Of a stretch of DNA of 54,616 nucleotides, positions 1 through 7,939 are shown one piece after another. A model generated the notes under the pieces. It did not search any database and was not told where the DNA came from. It saw nothing but the letters and a program-made list of their open reading frames with translations. The stretch is from Clostridia bacterium (GTDB lineage: Bacteria > Bacillota > Clostridia > Oscillospirales > CAG-272). Within the stretch, counting starts at the first letter, position 1. Each line of letters begins with the position of its first letter. Position numbers and translations under genes: made by a program. The DNA lies in contig JAFTLJ010000071.1 in the NCBI GenBank assembly GCA_017456005.1, positions 1 to 54,616 of the forward strand, written 5' to 3'.

Positions 1-62
1 ATGTGAATACTCATATTCGTGAGCAGTTTTATTGTTGTTAATTATCGTTTATAACATGTCGT

Positions 63-1106
63 TCAGCTTTTGGAAGATGCAGACTTACTTTCCTCTTCAA
101 GCTTTGCAACGTCCTTCAGAATCTGTTGAGCTTCAAGAGGGAATCTTCCGAGGTGGTCGGGGCCGACGTTGATGAGGTAGTTGATGCCGAGCGCAGAGAG
201 CCTTGTTTTGTTGGCAAAAATCGTTTCCGCGCTTTTATATTTATTGTCCCAAGAGCAATAGCCCCAGGATTTATTGAGCGTGCAAGCAGATTCGTAGAAG
301 CCGTAGGGAGAGGGCTTGAAGCCGTGGATGTCATTCCAATTCATCTCTTTTGTTTCTGTATCGATCTTTGTGGGGATCTCGTTATCGCCGAGAGAAACAT
401 AATCGTATTTTCCGTTGCCGAGGCGGGAATTTACAAGGCAATTAGGCTGGTGCTTTTTAACGAGAGCGTAGATTTCCTCGCTTTGCTCCGGAGTGAGTGT
501 CATGGGCATATCAAACCAAGCGAGAGCAATTTCGCCGTATTTCGTCATAATTTCTTCTATCTGGGGAAGTATTTTCTTTCTGAATGTGATTTCAAAATTC
601 TTTTCCTCTTTATTGGGGAAGTCCCAGGAGTTTTCCCAGGTAACGCCGGCGCAGTTTACAGGCTCGCTGTTGTAGCCGCCGCCGTTTTTTTCGTGCCAGT
701 CGAGGTCTTGAGAATAATATATGCCGAATTTCAAACCGTATTTGCGGCAAGCATCGGAAAGCTCCTTTATAATATCGCGCTTAAAGGGAGAAAAATCATA
801 GCAGTTATAGCTGTCTGCTTCAGATTTGAAAAGAGCAAAGCCGTCGTGATGCTTCGTTGTAATAACGATATATTTCATACCGCAGTCAACGGCAAATTTT
901 GCCCATTCGTCTGCATCGAAGTAGATGGGGTTAAACATGCGCGCAATTTTTTCCATTTCGCTGTTCGGTATTGCGTGTGTTGCCTGTATCCATTCCGCGT
1001 AAGCGCCCGATTTTTTACCCTTGTACACGCCGCCGAGAAGAGAGTAGAGCCCGAAATGAACCATAAGGCCGTATTTGGCTTCCTTAAACCATTGTAATTC
1101 CTTCAT
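63..1106 (-). CDS. alpha-L-fucosidase, GH29 family
   Basis: A 347-residue glycoside hydrolase resembling the catalytic (beta/alpha)8 domain of GH29 alpha-L-fucosidases, which remove terminal fucose with retention. Visible family blocks are WFKEAKYGLMVHFG (residues 6-19), the TTKHHDGF block (83-90) with paired His86-His87, and AWFDMP, in which Asp199 sits where GH29 places its nucleophile. There is no signal peptide, so it is probably cytoplasmic and acts on imported oligosaccharides. It is shorter than two-domain GH29 enzymes and lacks the C-terminal beta-sandwich. The ATG is preceded by GAGGG at a suitable distance. It stands alone after rplL with its own strong promoter. The family call is firm; the exact linkage preference is not readable. 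Confidence 0.88.
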   Translation of the reverse strand: MKELQWFKEAKYGLMVHFGLYSLLGGVYKGKKSGAYAEWIQATHAIPNSEMEKIARMFNPIYFDADEWAKFAVDCGMKYIVITTKHHDGFALFKSEADSYNCYDFSPFKRDIIKELSDACRKYGLKFGIYYSQDLDWHEKNGGGYNSEPVNCAGVTWENSWDFPNKEEKNFEITFRKKILPQIEEIMTKYGEIALAWFDMPMTLTPEQSEEIYALVKKHQPNCLVNSRLGNGKYDYVSLGDNEIPTKIDTETKEMNWNDIHGFKPSPYGFYESACTLNKSWGYCSWDNKYKSAETIFANKTRLSALGINYLINVGPDHLGRFPLEAQQILKDVAKLEEESKSASSKS

Positions 1107-1152
1107 TTTTAGAACCCTCTTTTCGTTTATATTGTGAAAGCTTTTTTCTTAA

Positions 1153-1181
1153 ATTATATATCGTGCGGTTTCCTTTGTCAA
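1153..1181 (-). promoter_or_regulatory. promoter of the GH29 fucosidase
   Basis: On the minus strand TTGACA (1176-1181) and TATAAT (1153-1158) are separated by 17 bases. Transcription would start near 1146, about 40 bases before the ATG at 1106. This is a consensus housekeeping sigma promoter. Confidence 0.8.
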
Positions 1182-1198
1182 GATATCTGTATAATTAT

Positions 1199-1230
1199 AA
1201 AAAACACACGGTTTATCACCGTGTGTTTTT
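1199..1230 (-). terminator. terminator after rplL
   Basis: The hairpin ACACACGG/CCGTGTGT has A-runs on one side and T-runs on the other. It lies just beyond the rplL stop, so it terminates the rplJ-rplL transcript. The sequence is nearly symmetric. Confidence 0.85.
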
Positions 1231-1247
1231 CATTAAGTAAAGTTAAC

Positions 1248-1625
1248 TTATTTAACTTCAACTTCAGCGCCAGCTGCTTCGAGCTGAGCTTTGATCTTTT
1301 CAGCATCTTCTTTAGAAACGCCTTCTTTAACAACCTTCGGAGCTTCTTCAACGAGTGCTTTTGCTTCTTTAAGGCCGAGACCTGTGATTTCACGAACAGC
1401 TTTGATAACGTCGAGTTTCTTAGCGCCGAAGCTCTTGAGTTCAACGTCAAATTCTGTTTTTTCTTCAACTGCAGCAGCAGCGGGAGCAGCAGCGCCACCA
1501 GCAACTGCTACGGGAGCAGCGGATACGCCGAATTCAGCTTCGAGAGCTTTAACAAGGTCTGCAACTTCAAGGATTGTGAGAGTTTTGATTTCTTCAACTA
1601 TAGCTGTGATTTTTTCGCTAGCCAT
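1248..1625 (-). CDS. rplL: 50S ribosomal protein L7/L12
   Basis: A 125-residue L7/L12 stalk protein. It has the N-terminal dimerisation helix region (about 1-35, [16 protein letters not shown]), the flexible Ala/Pro/Gly hinge (about 36-53) and the C-terminal factor-binding domain ([20 protein letters not shown], and [15 protein letters not shown]). Several copies bind L10 and recruit translation GTPases. Length is typical. It follows rplJ on the same transcript after about 65 bases and ends at a strong terminator. Confidence 0.97.
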   Translation of the reverse strand: MASEKITAIVEEIKTLTILEVADLVKALEAEFGVSAAPVAVAGGAAAPAAAAVEEKTEFDVELKSFGAKKLDVIKAVREITGLGLKEAKALVEEAPKVVKEGVSKEDAEKIKAQLEAAGAEVEVK

Positions 1626-1689
1626 TTTAATGTTCCTCCGTTAATACGATTTTGTAATAAAATTTTAAATTTTTTTGGTACGCTTTTAC

Positions 1690-2202
1690 TTAAGCGTTTT
1701 CTTCAGTGCCGTTTTCTTTATCAACAACAGCCTGAAGTACATAAGCAAGACTGTAGAGAGAAGACTGCAAGCTTCCGAGTACCTTGCCGATAAGAACTTC
1801 TTTGGAAGGAAGTTTTGCGAGTTCGTTTACGCCGTCTTTGTCAAGAACTTTGCCGTCAACGAAACCGGCTTTGATTTCGAATGTTTCGATTTTTTCAGCG
1901 TAATTGCTGAGAATTTTAGCTGCTGCAACGGGATCTGTGTCGCTTGTTGCAACTGCTGTCATGCCTTCGAGAACGCCTGTGAGTTCAGAATAGCCGGTCT
2001 GTTCGCAAGCTCTTTTAATGAGCGTGTTTTTGATTACGGCGTATTTAACACCAGCAGCTGTGAGCTCTTTTCTGAGAGCTGTGTCATTCTCGACTGTAAT
2101 ACCTGCGTAGTTAACGATTACACAAGCCTGTGCATTCTTGAAATTTTCAGAAAGCTCGTTAACGATTTGCTGCTTTTTTTCAACAACCTGTGCGCTAGGC
2201 AT
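1690..2202 (-). CDS. rplJ: 50S ribosomal protein L10
   Basis: A 170-residue ribosomal protein L10, the base of the L7/L12 stalk. It begins MPSAQVVEKKQQIVNELSENF and contains the NTLIKRA and GMTAVATSDTDPVAAAKIL blocks of the family. The reading frame opens further upstream, but the ATG at 2202 follows GGTGG at the right distance and gives the usual L10 start, so I chose it. The gene lies behind an L10 leader RNA, so it is probably controlled by binding of L10 or the L10-L12 complex to its own mRNA, as known for this family. Confidence 0.96.
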   Translation of the reverse strand: MPSAQVVEKKQQIVNELSENFKNAQACVIVNYAGITVENDTALRKELTAAGVKYAVIKNTLIKRACEQTGYSELTGVLEGMTAVATSDTDPVAAAKILSNYAEKIETFEIKAGFVDGKVLDKDGVNELAKLPSKEVLIGKVLGSLQSSLYSLAYVLQAVVDKENGTEENA

Positions 2203-2260
2203 TATTTCACCACCCTTTCTAAATAATAAAAGCTTAGCTTTTTTCGTGCGATAGGGCACA

Positions 2261-2300
2261 AAATAAAAAGTCTTTCTGCAACCCCAAGGCGCAGAAAGAC
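2261..2300 (-). terminator. attenuator terminator inside the L10 leader
   Basis: On the minus strand GTCTTTCTGC (pairing arm 2270-2279) and its complement (2291-2300) form a 10-bp stem followed by a T-rich run (2261-2269). It lies between the L10 leader aptamer and rplJ, so it probably attenuates the operon when L10 is in excess. Control by this hairpin is inferred. Confidence 0.75.
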
Positions 2301-2372
2301 AGAAAATATCATTTTCATATCTCCTCGGCAGGAAAGCTTTGCTTTTACATCAACCTGCTGTCTTAGGATTAC
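2301..2372 (-). ncRNA. ribosomal protein L10 leader (rplJ 5' UTR aptamer)
   Basis: Read on the minus strand the leader contains CCTAAGACAGCAGG followed after a short interval by CCTGCCGAGGA. These are the hallmark paired segments of the Firmicute L10 leader, which mimics the 23S rRNA site of L10. It starts at the predicted transcription start near 2372 and is followed by a terminator hairpin and rplJ. Confidence 0.9.
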
Positions 2373-2378
2373 TGAAGT

Positions 2379-2407
2379 ATAATACCATATATTGAATCGT
2401 TTGTCAA
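2379..2407 (-). promoter_or_regulatory. promoter of rplJ-rplL
   Basis: TTGACA (2402-2407 on the minus strand) and TATTAT (2379-2384) are 17 bases apart, placing the transcript start at the 5' end of the L10 leader. Confidence 0.8.
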
Positions 2408-2462
2408 TAGTTTTTTGAAAGTTTTTTGTACTTTTTTAAAATAAAATTTTGTGCGTTTTTTC

Positions 2463-3848
2463 TTATTTTCCTACGCAGAATTTGTGGAAGATGTGGTCTA
2501 CCACGTCTACGCTTACCTCTCTGCCGTCGAGCTCGGAAATAGCGGTGGCGGCGCGTTCAAGCTCTGTGCCCGCGATGTCGTCGCCGTAAAGCTCCAGCGC
2601 GTATTTTGCGGAAACCACGGAAGCGAGGCATTCGCAAACAGAGGAATACTGGCGCGCGTTGGTAAGTATTTCCTCGCCGGAATTTTCTATATCTCCGCTT
2701 ATGAATTTTCCTTCGATTTTATCGGAAAGCGCCGCTCTGTCGCCATTCTTTGCGGAAAGGGAGATTACGTCGTAGCTCGCGAACATTTCTTCGCCGAAAT
2801 ATTTCTCTTTATCGGATTTGTTGAGCACTACGAGCACGGTTTTGCCCTCTGCCTCTGCTTTTTCCACGAGGATGAGCACTTCTTCGTCCTCTGCATCGAA
2901 TGGGCGAGAGGTATCGAAAACGGCCAAAATAAGCTCGGAATTTTCTATTTCCTTTTTGGAACGGTCCACGCCTATCTGCTCTACAACGTCGGCGCTTTCG
3001 CGTATGCCTGCCGTATCGGAAAGGCGCAGGAGCGCGCTGCCGCATACTACCGTTTCGGAAATGACGTCGCGCGTGGTGCCGGCAATATCGGTTACAATCG
3101 CGCGCTCGTTCTGCGCGAGCAGGTTGAGTATGGTGGATTTGCCCGTGTTGGGCTTGCCGCAGATAACGGTGGGTATGCCCTCGCACACGGCGTGCCCCGT
3201 TCGGTAGGAATCTTTCAGCGCGGAAAGCTCGGCTATAATGCAGTCCATCGCCTCCTCCATACCCTCATGCGTCATATGCTCAAGGTCCTCGTCGGGGAAG
3301 TCGATAATGGCGTAAATATTGCCGATAACAGCGGTTATATCGTTATATATTTTTTCGGTCTTTTTGGTGAGTGCACCCGAAATGCCCCTTTGCGCAAGCG
3401 TGAGGGCGGCATTTGTTTTGGCATCTATCATACCTATTACAGATTCTGCCTCTGTAAGGCTAAGTTTGCCTGCGGAAAAGGCGCGGCGCGTAAATTCGCC
3501 GGGGCCTGCCTGTACGGCGCCTGCGGAAAAAGCGGCGGAAAGTATATTCTGTGTGAGCAATACGCCGCCGTGACAGCTGATTTCAACGACGTTTTCGCTC
3601 GTGTAGGAGCGCGGAGCGCGGAAAATTGTGATGAGCGATTCATCCAGCGTTTTGCCCTCTGCGTTTTTTACGTCTGCGAGAAAAACGGAGTTTGCTTTTA
3701 TTTCGGAAAAGGGCTTTTTATTTTTTGGGAAGATGAATTTTTCTGCCACTTCGAAAGCGTTCTCGCCTGAAATGCGTATTACCGCCACGCCGCCCTTGCC
3801 GTGCGGTGTGGATATGGCGGCTATTGTATCTGAAAACATTGTGTACAT
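2463..3848 (-). CDS. mnmE: tRNA modification GTPase MnmE
   Basis: A 461-residue MnmE (TrmE), which with MnmG makes the 5-carboxymethylaminomethyl group on U34 of certain tRNAs. The N-terminal folate-binding domain starts with DTIAAISTPHGKGGVAVIRI and contains GGVLLTQNIL and GPGEFTRRAF. The inserted G domain has GKPNTGKST (P-loop), the switch segment IAGTTRDV, DTAG and NKSD. The C-terminus is CVGK, matching the catalytic C(I/V/L)GK of the family. The frame opens earlier, but the ATG at 3848 follows AAAGGAG. It is last in the rpmH-rnpA-yidD-yidC-jag-mnmE row; mnmG and rsmG, its common followers, are absent here. Confidence 0.97.
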   Translation of the reverse strand: MYTMFSDTIAAISTPHGKGGVAVIRISGENAFEVAEKFIFPKNKKPFSEIKANSVFLADVKNAEGKTLDESLITIFRAPRSYTSENVVEISCHGGVLLTQNILSAAFSAGAVQAGPGEFTRRAFSAGKLSLTEAESVIGMIDAKTNAALTLAQRGISGALTKKTEKIYNDITAVIGNIYAIIDFPDEDLEHMTHEGMEEAMDCIIAELSALKDSYRTGHAVCEGIPTVICGKPNTGKSTILNLLAQNERAIVTDIAGTTRDVISETVVCGSALLRLSDTAGIRESADVVEQIGVDRSKKEIENSELILAVFDTSRPFDAEDEEVLILVEKAEAEGKTVLVVLNKSDKEKYFGEEMFASYDVISLSAKNGDRAALSDKIEGKFISGDIENSGEEILTNARQYSSVCECLASVVSAKYALELYGDDIAGTELERAATAISELDGREVSVDVVDHIFHKFCVGK

Positions 3849-3870
3849 AGGAATTTCTCCTTTGCTATGG

Positions 3871-3893
3871 GAAAGGCGCACCGATGGGTGCGC
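3871..3893. other. hairpin between jag and mnmE
   Basis: AGGCGCACC and GGGTGCGCCT form a strong stem with a three-base loop in the 57-base gap. No T-run follows on the minus strand, so it is more likely an mRNA processing or stability element than a terminator. Function unknown. Confidence 0.45.
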
Positions 3894-3905
3894 CTATGTT
3901 GCTTT

Positions 3906-4841
3906 TTATTTCTTTTCTTCTGTAGAGTTTATTGTGCTGCCGAATTCTTTGAGGCGTGCAAAATAGCTGTCGAGGTCTTTTGCTTTTTCTATTTTGCGGG
4001 GAGCGGGGCGGGGCGCGTCGTTTGTTCTGCGGGGGCGAGGTGTATATTCCTCTCTTTCGCGTTTTTCGGCGGGCTTTTCGGCTTTCTCTGCTTTTTCTGC
4101 GCTCTTTTCTGCACCGTCTGCCTTTTTAGCGGGGCGGGAGTGGCGTTTTTTTCCGCCGTCTCTGCGTTTGCCGCCTTTGCGTTCGGGTTTTGCCGTGGTG
4201 GGCTTTTCGCCGCCTTCGGGGAAGAGGATTACGCGGCGGTTGCCTTCCACACCTACAGAGTTTGTGGAAACACCTTCTATACCCTGAACCTCGGAGTGGA
4301 TTATGCGGCGCTCGTATGCGTTCATGGGCTCGAGAACAACATTTCTGCCGGTTCTCTTAACCTTTTCTGCCATATGGCGAGCGAGCTTTTTGAGCGTTTC
4401 TTCGCGTTTTTCGCGGTAGTTTTCGATGTCTACGGAAATACGTGTGTACTTGCGCTCGTCCGTTTCCTTTTTGTTAGCCGCGAGGTTGATGAGGTACTGG
4501 AGCGAATCGAGTGTGTCGCCGTGGTGACCTATAAGCGTGCCTGCATCCTCGCCGGAGATAGTGAGCAGAGCTTCGCCGTTGCCGTCGTCGTGGATGGTAA
4601 CGGTTGCTTCTATACCCATATCCTTAATGAGCGTTTCCGCGAAGCTTCTTGCTGCTTCGAGGGGCTTGAAAATATATGTTACTTTAACCTTTGCGGGGGC
4701 GGCACCCATACCGAAGAAGCCTTTTTTTGCTTCTTCGAGTACTTCGAATTCAACTTCGTCTACGGAAACGCCGAATTCTTCTGCCGCTGCTTTAACCGCT
4801 TCTTCTGTGGTTTTTGCTGTTTTTATAAGTTCCTGTTTCAT
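3906..4841 (-). CDS. jag: RNA-binding protein Jag/KhpB (Jag-N, KH, R3H)
   Basis: A 311-residue protein. It has a Jag N-terminal domain (about 1-55, with the KKGFFGMG signature near 39-46), a KH-type RNA-binding domain (about 85-140, GTLIGHHGDTLDSLQYL) and an R3H domain (about 145-205, AYERRIIHSEV). Jag/KhpB binds RNA, in other Firmicutes as a partner of KhpA, and influences cell elongation and sporulation. It lies 17 bases after yidC, the usual order. A C-terminal extension of about 100 residues rich in Lys, Arg, Ala, Glu and Pro is not part of the core family and is probably disordered. Confidence 0.95.
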   Translation of the reverse strand: MKQELIKTAKTTEEAVKAAAEEFGVSVDEVEFEVLEEAKKGFFGMGAAPAKVKVTYIFKPLEAARSFAETLIKDMGIEATVTIHDDGNGEALLTISGEDAGTLIGHHGDTLDSLQYLINLAANKKETDERKYTRISVDIENYREKREETLKKLARHMAEKVKRTGRNVVLEPMNAYERRIIHSEVQGIEGVSTNSVGVEGNRRVILFPEGGEKPTTAKPERKGGKRRDGGKKRHSRPAKKADGAEKSAEKAEKAEKPAEKREREEYTPRPRRTNDAPRPAPRKIEKAKDLDSYFARLKEFGSTINSTEEKK

Positions 4842-4858
4842 TTTGGAATGTCCTTTGT

Positions 4859-6004
4859 TTAGTCTTTTTTACCCTCTTTGGGCTCGTCTTTTTTCATTTC
4901 TGCTTTACCGAAGAGCTTTTTCTGCTTTTCGGAAATTTCTTCCTTCGGTTCTTCTGCATTTTCTCTTTCTTCGGGCTTTTTATCGTAGATAGATTCGTAT
5001 TCGCCGAGGTCTGCCGCTTCCTCTTCGTCCTCAAAGTCGATATAGTGGAGCGATTTTTTGGGCGGGAGATTATCTGTGGGCAACGGATGCTTTGCCTTGT
5101 AAGCCTTGCCTGCAAGCTCTTTTTCCGCTGCTTTTATGTCCTCTTCCGTGCAAGTGGGGAGGGGCATTGCCTTGTGGATTATTATAGTCTGGATAACACC
5201 GAGAATGTTATTGAACATCCAGTAAATACCGATAGCCGCGGGAACAGTGAAGGCGATCCAAGTTGTCATCGCGGGGAGCATAATGTCCATAACTTTCATT
5301 GTGGAGTTTGTCTGCTGGTCGCCCGCCATAGGCTGGTATGTGAACTTTCTCGTTATCTTGGAAGAAAGGAACTGGAAAACGAATGTGAGTATGGGAACGA
5401 GGATAAGTATGGATGTGAACGTAGGCGTTTTGGAAAGGTCGAAAGCGCCCATAGCAAACTGGGGGATCTGTTCGATGCTTTCCATGCTGAGCCCTGCGTT
5501 GCCGAGCGCGTTTGCAAGCGCGCCCTCTTCCGCAATGTTGATATGCTGAATAAGCTCGATGTCGCGGTTGGCAAACGTAGCGGCGTTTTCGAAGCCCAAG
5601 CCTTCGGCTATAAGCTGTATCTGCTCCTTGCTCCAGCCGCAGATGTATTTGAGGGGGTTGATGATAACGTTGTAGAGGATGAGGATGATGGGCATCTGGA
5701 TAAGCAAAGGCAGGCAACCGCCCATGGGGTTATAGCCCTCGCGCTGGTAGAGGTCCATGACCTCGTTCTGCATTTTCTGCTGTGTAACGCGGTCGTCGCG
5801 GCCTCTGTACTTTTTGCGTATAGCCATCTCTTTGGGGCGCATTTTTGCCTGTTTTATAGACGTTTTCTGCTGTTTTATGGCAAAAGGAACGAGTATGAGC
5901 TTAACAAGCAATGCGAAAATGAAAAGACCAAAGAGATAGAAACCGCCCGTAATGCTGGAAAAGAACGAAAGGATCGTTCCGAAAAATTGAAGTATGGCGT
6001 CCAT
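4859..6004 (-). CDS. yidC: membrane protein insertase YidC/SpoIIIJ
   Basis: A 381-residue YidC/Oxa1-family insertase that places proteins in the cytoplasmic membrane and is needed in some Firmicutes for the SpoIIIA complex. Visible are a first membrane segment (about 20-42), the positively charged cytoplasmic loop (KQQKTSIKQAKMRPKEM), the GYNPMGGCLPLLIQMPI block, and further helices near 200 and 240-275. The C-terminal 90 residues are charged and hydrophilic. There is no lipobox cysteine at the N-terminus. It sits between yidD and jag, the standard neighbourhood. Confidence 0.96.
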   Translation of the reverse strand: MDAILQFFGTILSFFSSITGGFYLFGLFIFALLVKLILVPFAIKQQKTSIKQAKMRPKEMAIRKKYRGRDDRVTQQKMQNEVMDLYQREGYNPMGGCLPLLIQMPIILILYNVIINPLKYICGWSKEQIQLIAEGLGFENAATFANRDIELIQHINIAEEGALANALGNAGLSMESIEQIPQFAMGAFDLSKTPTFTSILILVPILTFVFQFLSSKITRKFTYQPMAGDQQTNSTMKVMDIMLPAMTTWIAFTVPAAIGIYWMFNNILGVIQTIIIHKAMPLPTCTEEDIKAAEKELAGKAYKAKHPLPTDNLPPKKSLHYIDFEDEEEAADLGEYESIYDKKPEERENAEEPKEEISEKQKKLFGKAEMKKDEPKEGKKD

Positions 6005-6019
6005 TTGATTGTTTTCTCC

Positions 6020-6280
6020 TTAATTTTTTGTGTTCGCGGAGCGTGGCTTCTTCCTTCTTTTTTTGTGGTTTATCGGCACGGGGTCAAAGCCGCCGCGGCA
6101 AAATGGATTGCAACGCAATATGCGCATTAGCGAAAGAAAGAAACCGCGAAGAAAACCCCATTCGGTGAAAGCCTCCAGCGCATATGCCGAGCAGGTCGGT
6201 GTAAAGCGGCAGCAGGGGGGCTTTAGCGGGGATATAAATTTTCTGTAAAACTTTATCAGTAAAATGCAGAGCGTTTTCAT
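6020..6280 (-). CDS. yidD: membrane protein insertion efficiency factor YidD
   Basis: An 86-residue YidD protein with the family core [23 protein letters not shown], in which the cysteines and the PTCSxYA segment are conserved, followed by [17 protein letters not shown]. It is thought to assist YidC-dependent insertion at the membrane. Its ATG overlaps the rnpA stop (ATGA), indicating translational coupling. The basic C-terminal tail is typical. Confidence 0.95.
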   Translation of the reverse strand: MKTLCILLIKFYRKFISPLKPPCCRFTPTCSAYALEAFTEWGFLRGFFLSLMRILRCNPFCRGGFDPVPINHKKRRKKPRSANTKN

Positions 6281-6672
6281 TTTATTTCGTCAGCTTCGCG
6301 AATTATGAGCCCGAGCTTTTTGAAGGCGTAAAGAAGGTCACGGTATATATCCTGCGTTTTTGCTGTTGTTGCCGCATCGCGCGCGACTATAACGACGAGA
6401 AAGCCCTTCTTTATATTGTTTTCTTTTTCGAGCTGCTGGTATGCGGCGCGCAAGATCCTGCGTGTTCTCGTGCGCACCACCGCTTTGCCGAGCTTCTTGG
6501 TAACCGTGAGTCCCACACGGTTTAGCTTCGTTTTAAGCGGGTTTTCGCGCGCAAGGCGCGAAGCGCGGTAATCGGTCAATACATATACCGCAATATGGCG
6601 GCAGAATATCTTCTGCCCTTTAGCGTACACCTTTCTGAAAAGGTGGTCTTCGGAAATGGCGATGTTTTTCAC
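6277..6672 (-). CDS. rnpA: ribonuclease P protein component
   Basis: A 131-residue RNase P protein subunit, which assists the catalytic RNA in maturing the 5' ends of tRNAs. The family block is [20 protein letters not shown] followed by RRILR. The canonical RNR signature (GNAVVRNRxKR) reads [11 protein letters not shown] here, so both Asn positions are replaced. Related Clostridia also vary here, so I do not read it as inactivation. It lies between rpmH and yidD and its stop overlaps the yidD start. Confidence 0.95.
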   Translation of the reverse strand: MKNIAISEDHLFRKVYAKGQKIFCRHIAVYVLTDYRASRLARENPLKTKLNRVGLTVTKKLGKAVVRTRTRRILRAAYQQLEKENNIKKGFLVVIVARDAATTAKTQDIYRDLLYAFKKLGLIIREADEIK

Positions 6673-6750
6673 ACAGTTTCCTCACTTAAAAAATAGAGTG
6701 TTTGCCCGCACAGCCCGTCCGATAGCGCGCGGAAAACGGGATTTGCCCCG

Positions 6751-6789
6751 ATAAAAAATCAAAGCCTATGATATAATGCACAGGCTTTG
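6751..6789 (-). terminator. partial terminator between rpmH and rnpA
   Basis: On the minus strand CAAAGCCT and AGGCTTTG (6782-6789 and 6760-6767) form an 8-bp stem with a 14-base loop, followed by a T-run (complement of 6752-6757). It would lower expression of rnpA relative to rpmH by partial termination. No new promoter is evident before rnpA. Confidence 0.65.
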
Positions 6790-6815
6790 CGTTTTAATAT
6801 TTGCTTTATTGCAAA

Positions 6816-6950
6816 TCAATAGGAGAGTCTTGCTCTGCCTTTTGCACGTCTTCTCTTCAAAACTTTGCGACCGTTGGCGGTACTCATTCTTTTTCTGAAG
6901 CCGTGTTCTTTCTGTCTCTGAAGCTTCTTGGGCTGGTATGTTCTAAGCAT
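6816..6950 (-). CDS. rpmH: 50S ribosomal protein L34
   Basis: A 44-residue L34 protein, [18 protein letters not shown] followed by [20 protein letters not shown] and RARLSY. It matches the family almost residue for residue. An AAGGAGG site precedes the ATG at 6950. It is the first gene of the rnpA-yidD-yidC-jag-mnmE row. Upstream there is an ABC transporter rather than the dnaA found at many replication origins. Confidence 0.97.
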   Translation of the reverse strand: MLRTYQPKKLQRQKEHGFRKRMSTANGRKVLKRRRAKGRARLSY

Positions 6951-7026
6951 TGTTTTCGCACCTCCTTAAAATAACGACCGGCTGCCGCCGGACGACGGTA
7001 TGCCGCTTTTATAATTTACAAAGAAC

Positions 7027-7056
7027 ATTATACACACAAAAGGGGCGACTTGTCAA
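7027..7056 (-). promoter_or_regulatory. promoter of the rpmH operon
   Basis: TTGACA (7051-7056, minus strand) and TATAAT (7027-7032) are spaced by 18 bases. It drives rpmH and probably the genes after it. Confidence 0.8.
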
Positions 7057-7136
7057 GTGGAATTTTATTTTTTAATGATTTTTCTGCTAAAAAAATGTTA
7101 TATTTTTTGCAAAAAATCTTATATGCACAGAAAAAC

Positions 7137-7165
7137 TTGACATATTTGATATTTTATAGTATTAT
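7137..7165 (+). promoter_or_regulatory. promoter of the ABC exporter operon
   Basis: TTGACA (7137-7142), a 17-base spacer and TATTAT (7160-7165), about 55 bases before the ATP-binding subunit. It is arranged back to back with the rpmH promoter. Confidence 0.8.
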
Positions 7166-7225
7166 GATGTATATAAAACGCATAAATTCCGATATAACGC
7201 ATATTTAATTAAAGGAGGAACTTTT

Positions 7226-7939
7226 ATGTCATACGTATTGGAAGCCAAAAATCTTGTAAAAGATTATGGCGGCGGTGTTGGCTTGCTCGGTATGGACCTG
7301 GAGCTGCCGAAAGGCAAGATAGTTGGCTTGCTCGGCTCCAACGGCAGCGGCAAAACAACGTTTTTAAAGCTTGTGGCAGGCATACTTACGCCTACGGCAG
7401 GCGAGGTGAGCGTTTGCGGCACGCCCGTGGGCGAGCTTACAAAAGGTATGGTTGCTTATCTTCCCGAAAGAACGTACCTGAATAACTGGATGAAGGTTTC
7501 GGAAATTGTAGAATATTTTTCCGATTTTTATGAGGATTTCGATGCCGAAAAGGCGCTCTCTATGCTCGCGGATCTTGGCGTAGATGCTAACCTTAAGCTT
7601 AAAACGCTTTCCAAGGGCACGAAGGAAAAGGTTCAGCTCGTGCTCGTTATGGCGCGCAAAGCGAAGCTTTATTTGCTTGATGAACCCATAGCGGGCGTAG
7701 ACCCCGTTGCGCGCGAGTATATTCTCGACACGATCGTTTCCAATTATAATAAAGAGGCTACGGTGATTGTTTCCACGCACCTTATAGCGGATGTAGAGCC
7801 TGTGCTCGACGATTTTCTTTTCGTTCACCGCGGCAGGGTGCTTATGCGCGGCGAGGTGGCAGAGGCCAAAGCCAAATACGGCAAAACACTCGATGAACTC
7901 TTCAGGGAGGTGTATAAGAAATGTTCGGCAAATGTTTAA
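7226..7939 (+). CDS. ABC transporter ATP-binding protein (YtrB-like)
   Basis: A 237-residue ABC ATPase. The Walker A motif is GSNGSGKTT (about 36-44), the signature is LSKGTKEK rather than LSGGQ, and Walker B is LYLLDEPIAGVDP, with the H-loop at STHLIADVE. The LSKG signature and short length resemble YtrB/BcrA-type ATPases that pair with ABC-2 permeases. A GGAGG site precedes the ATG. The next gene, overlapping by 19 bases, is the permease, so the two form an exporter of unknown substrate. No GntR regulator, common for Ytr systems, is adjacent. Confidence 0.9.
   Translation: MSYVLEAKNLVKDYGGGVGLLGMDLELPKGKIVGLLGSNGSGKTTFLKLVAGILTPTAGEVSVCGTPVGELTKGMVAYLPERTYLNNWMKVSEIVEYFSDFYEDFDAEKALSMLADLGVDANLKLKTLSKGTKEKVQLVLVMARKAKLYLLDEPIAGVDPVAREYILDTIVSNYNKEATVIVSTHLIADVEPVLDDFLFVHRGRVLMRGEVAEAKAKYGKTLDELFREVYKKCSANV

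Noticed and set aside
126-1097. Long frame opposite the fucosidase gene
   Set aside because: It is the antisense shadow of GH29; the translation has no family motif and is rich in Cys and Phe as expected from antisense reading.
2451-3770. Long plus-strand frame opposite mnmE
   Set aside because: Shadow of mnmE; no motif, no ribosome site.
6950-7225. Replication origin next to rpmH
   Set aside because: rpmH is often beside dnaA and oriC, but I found no dnaA, no cluster of TTATCCACA boxes and no AT-rich repeat array here; the region is filled by two back-to-back promoters.
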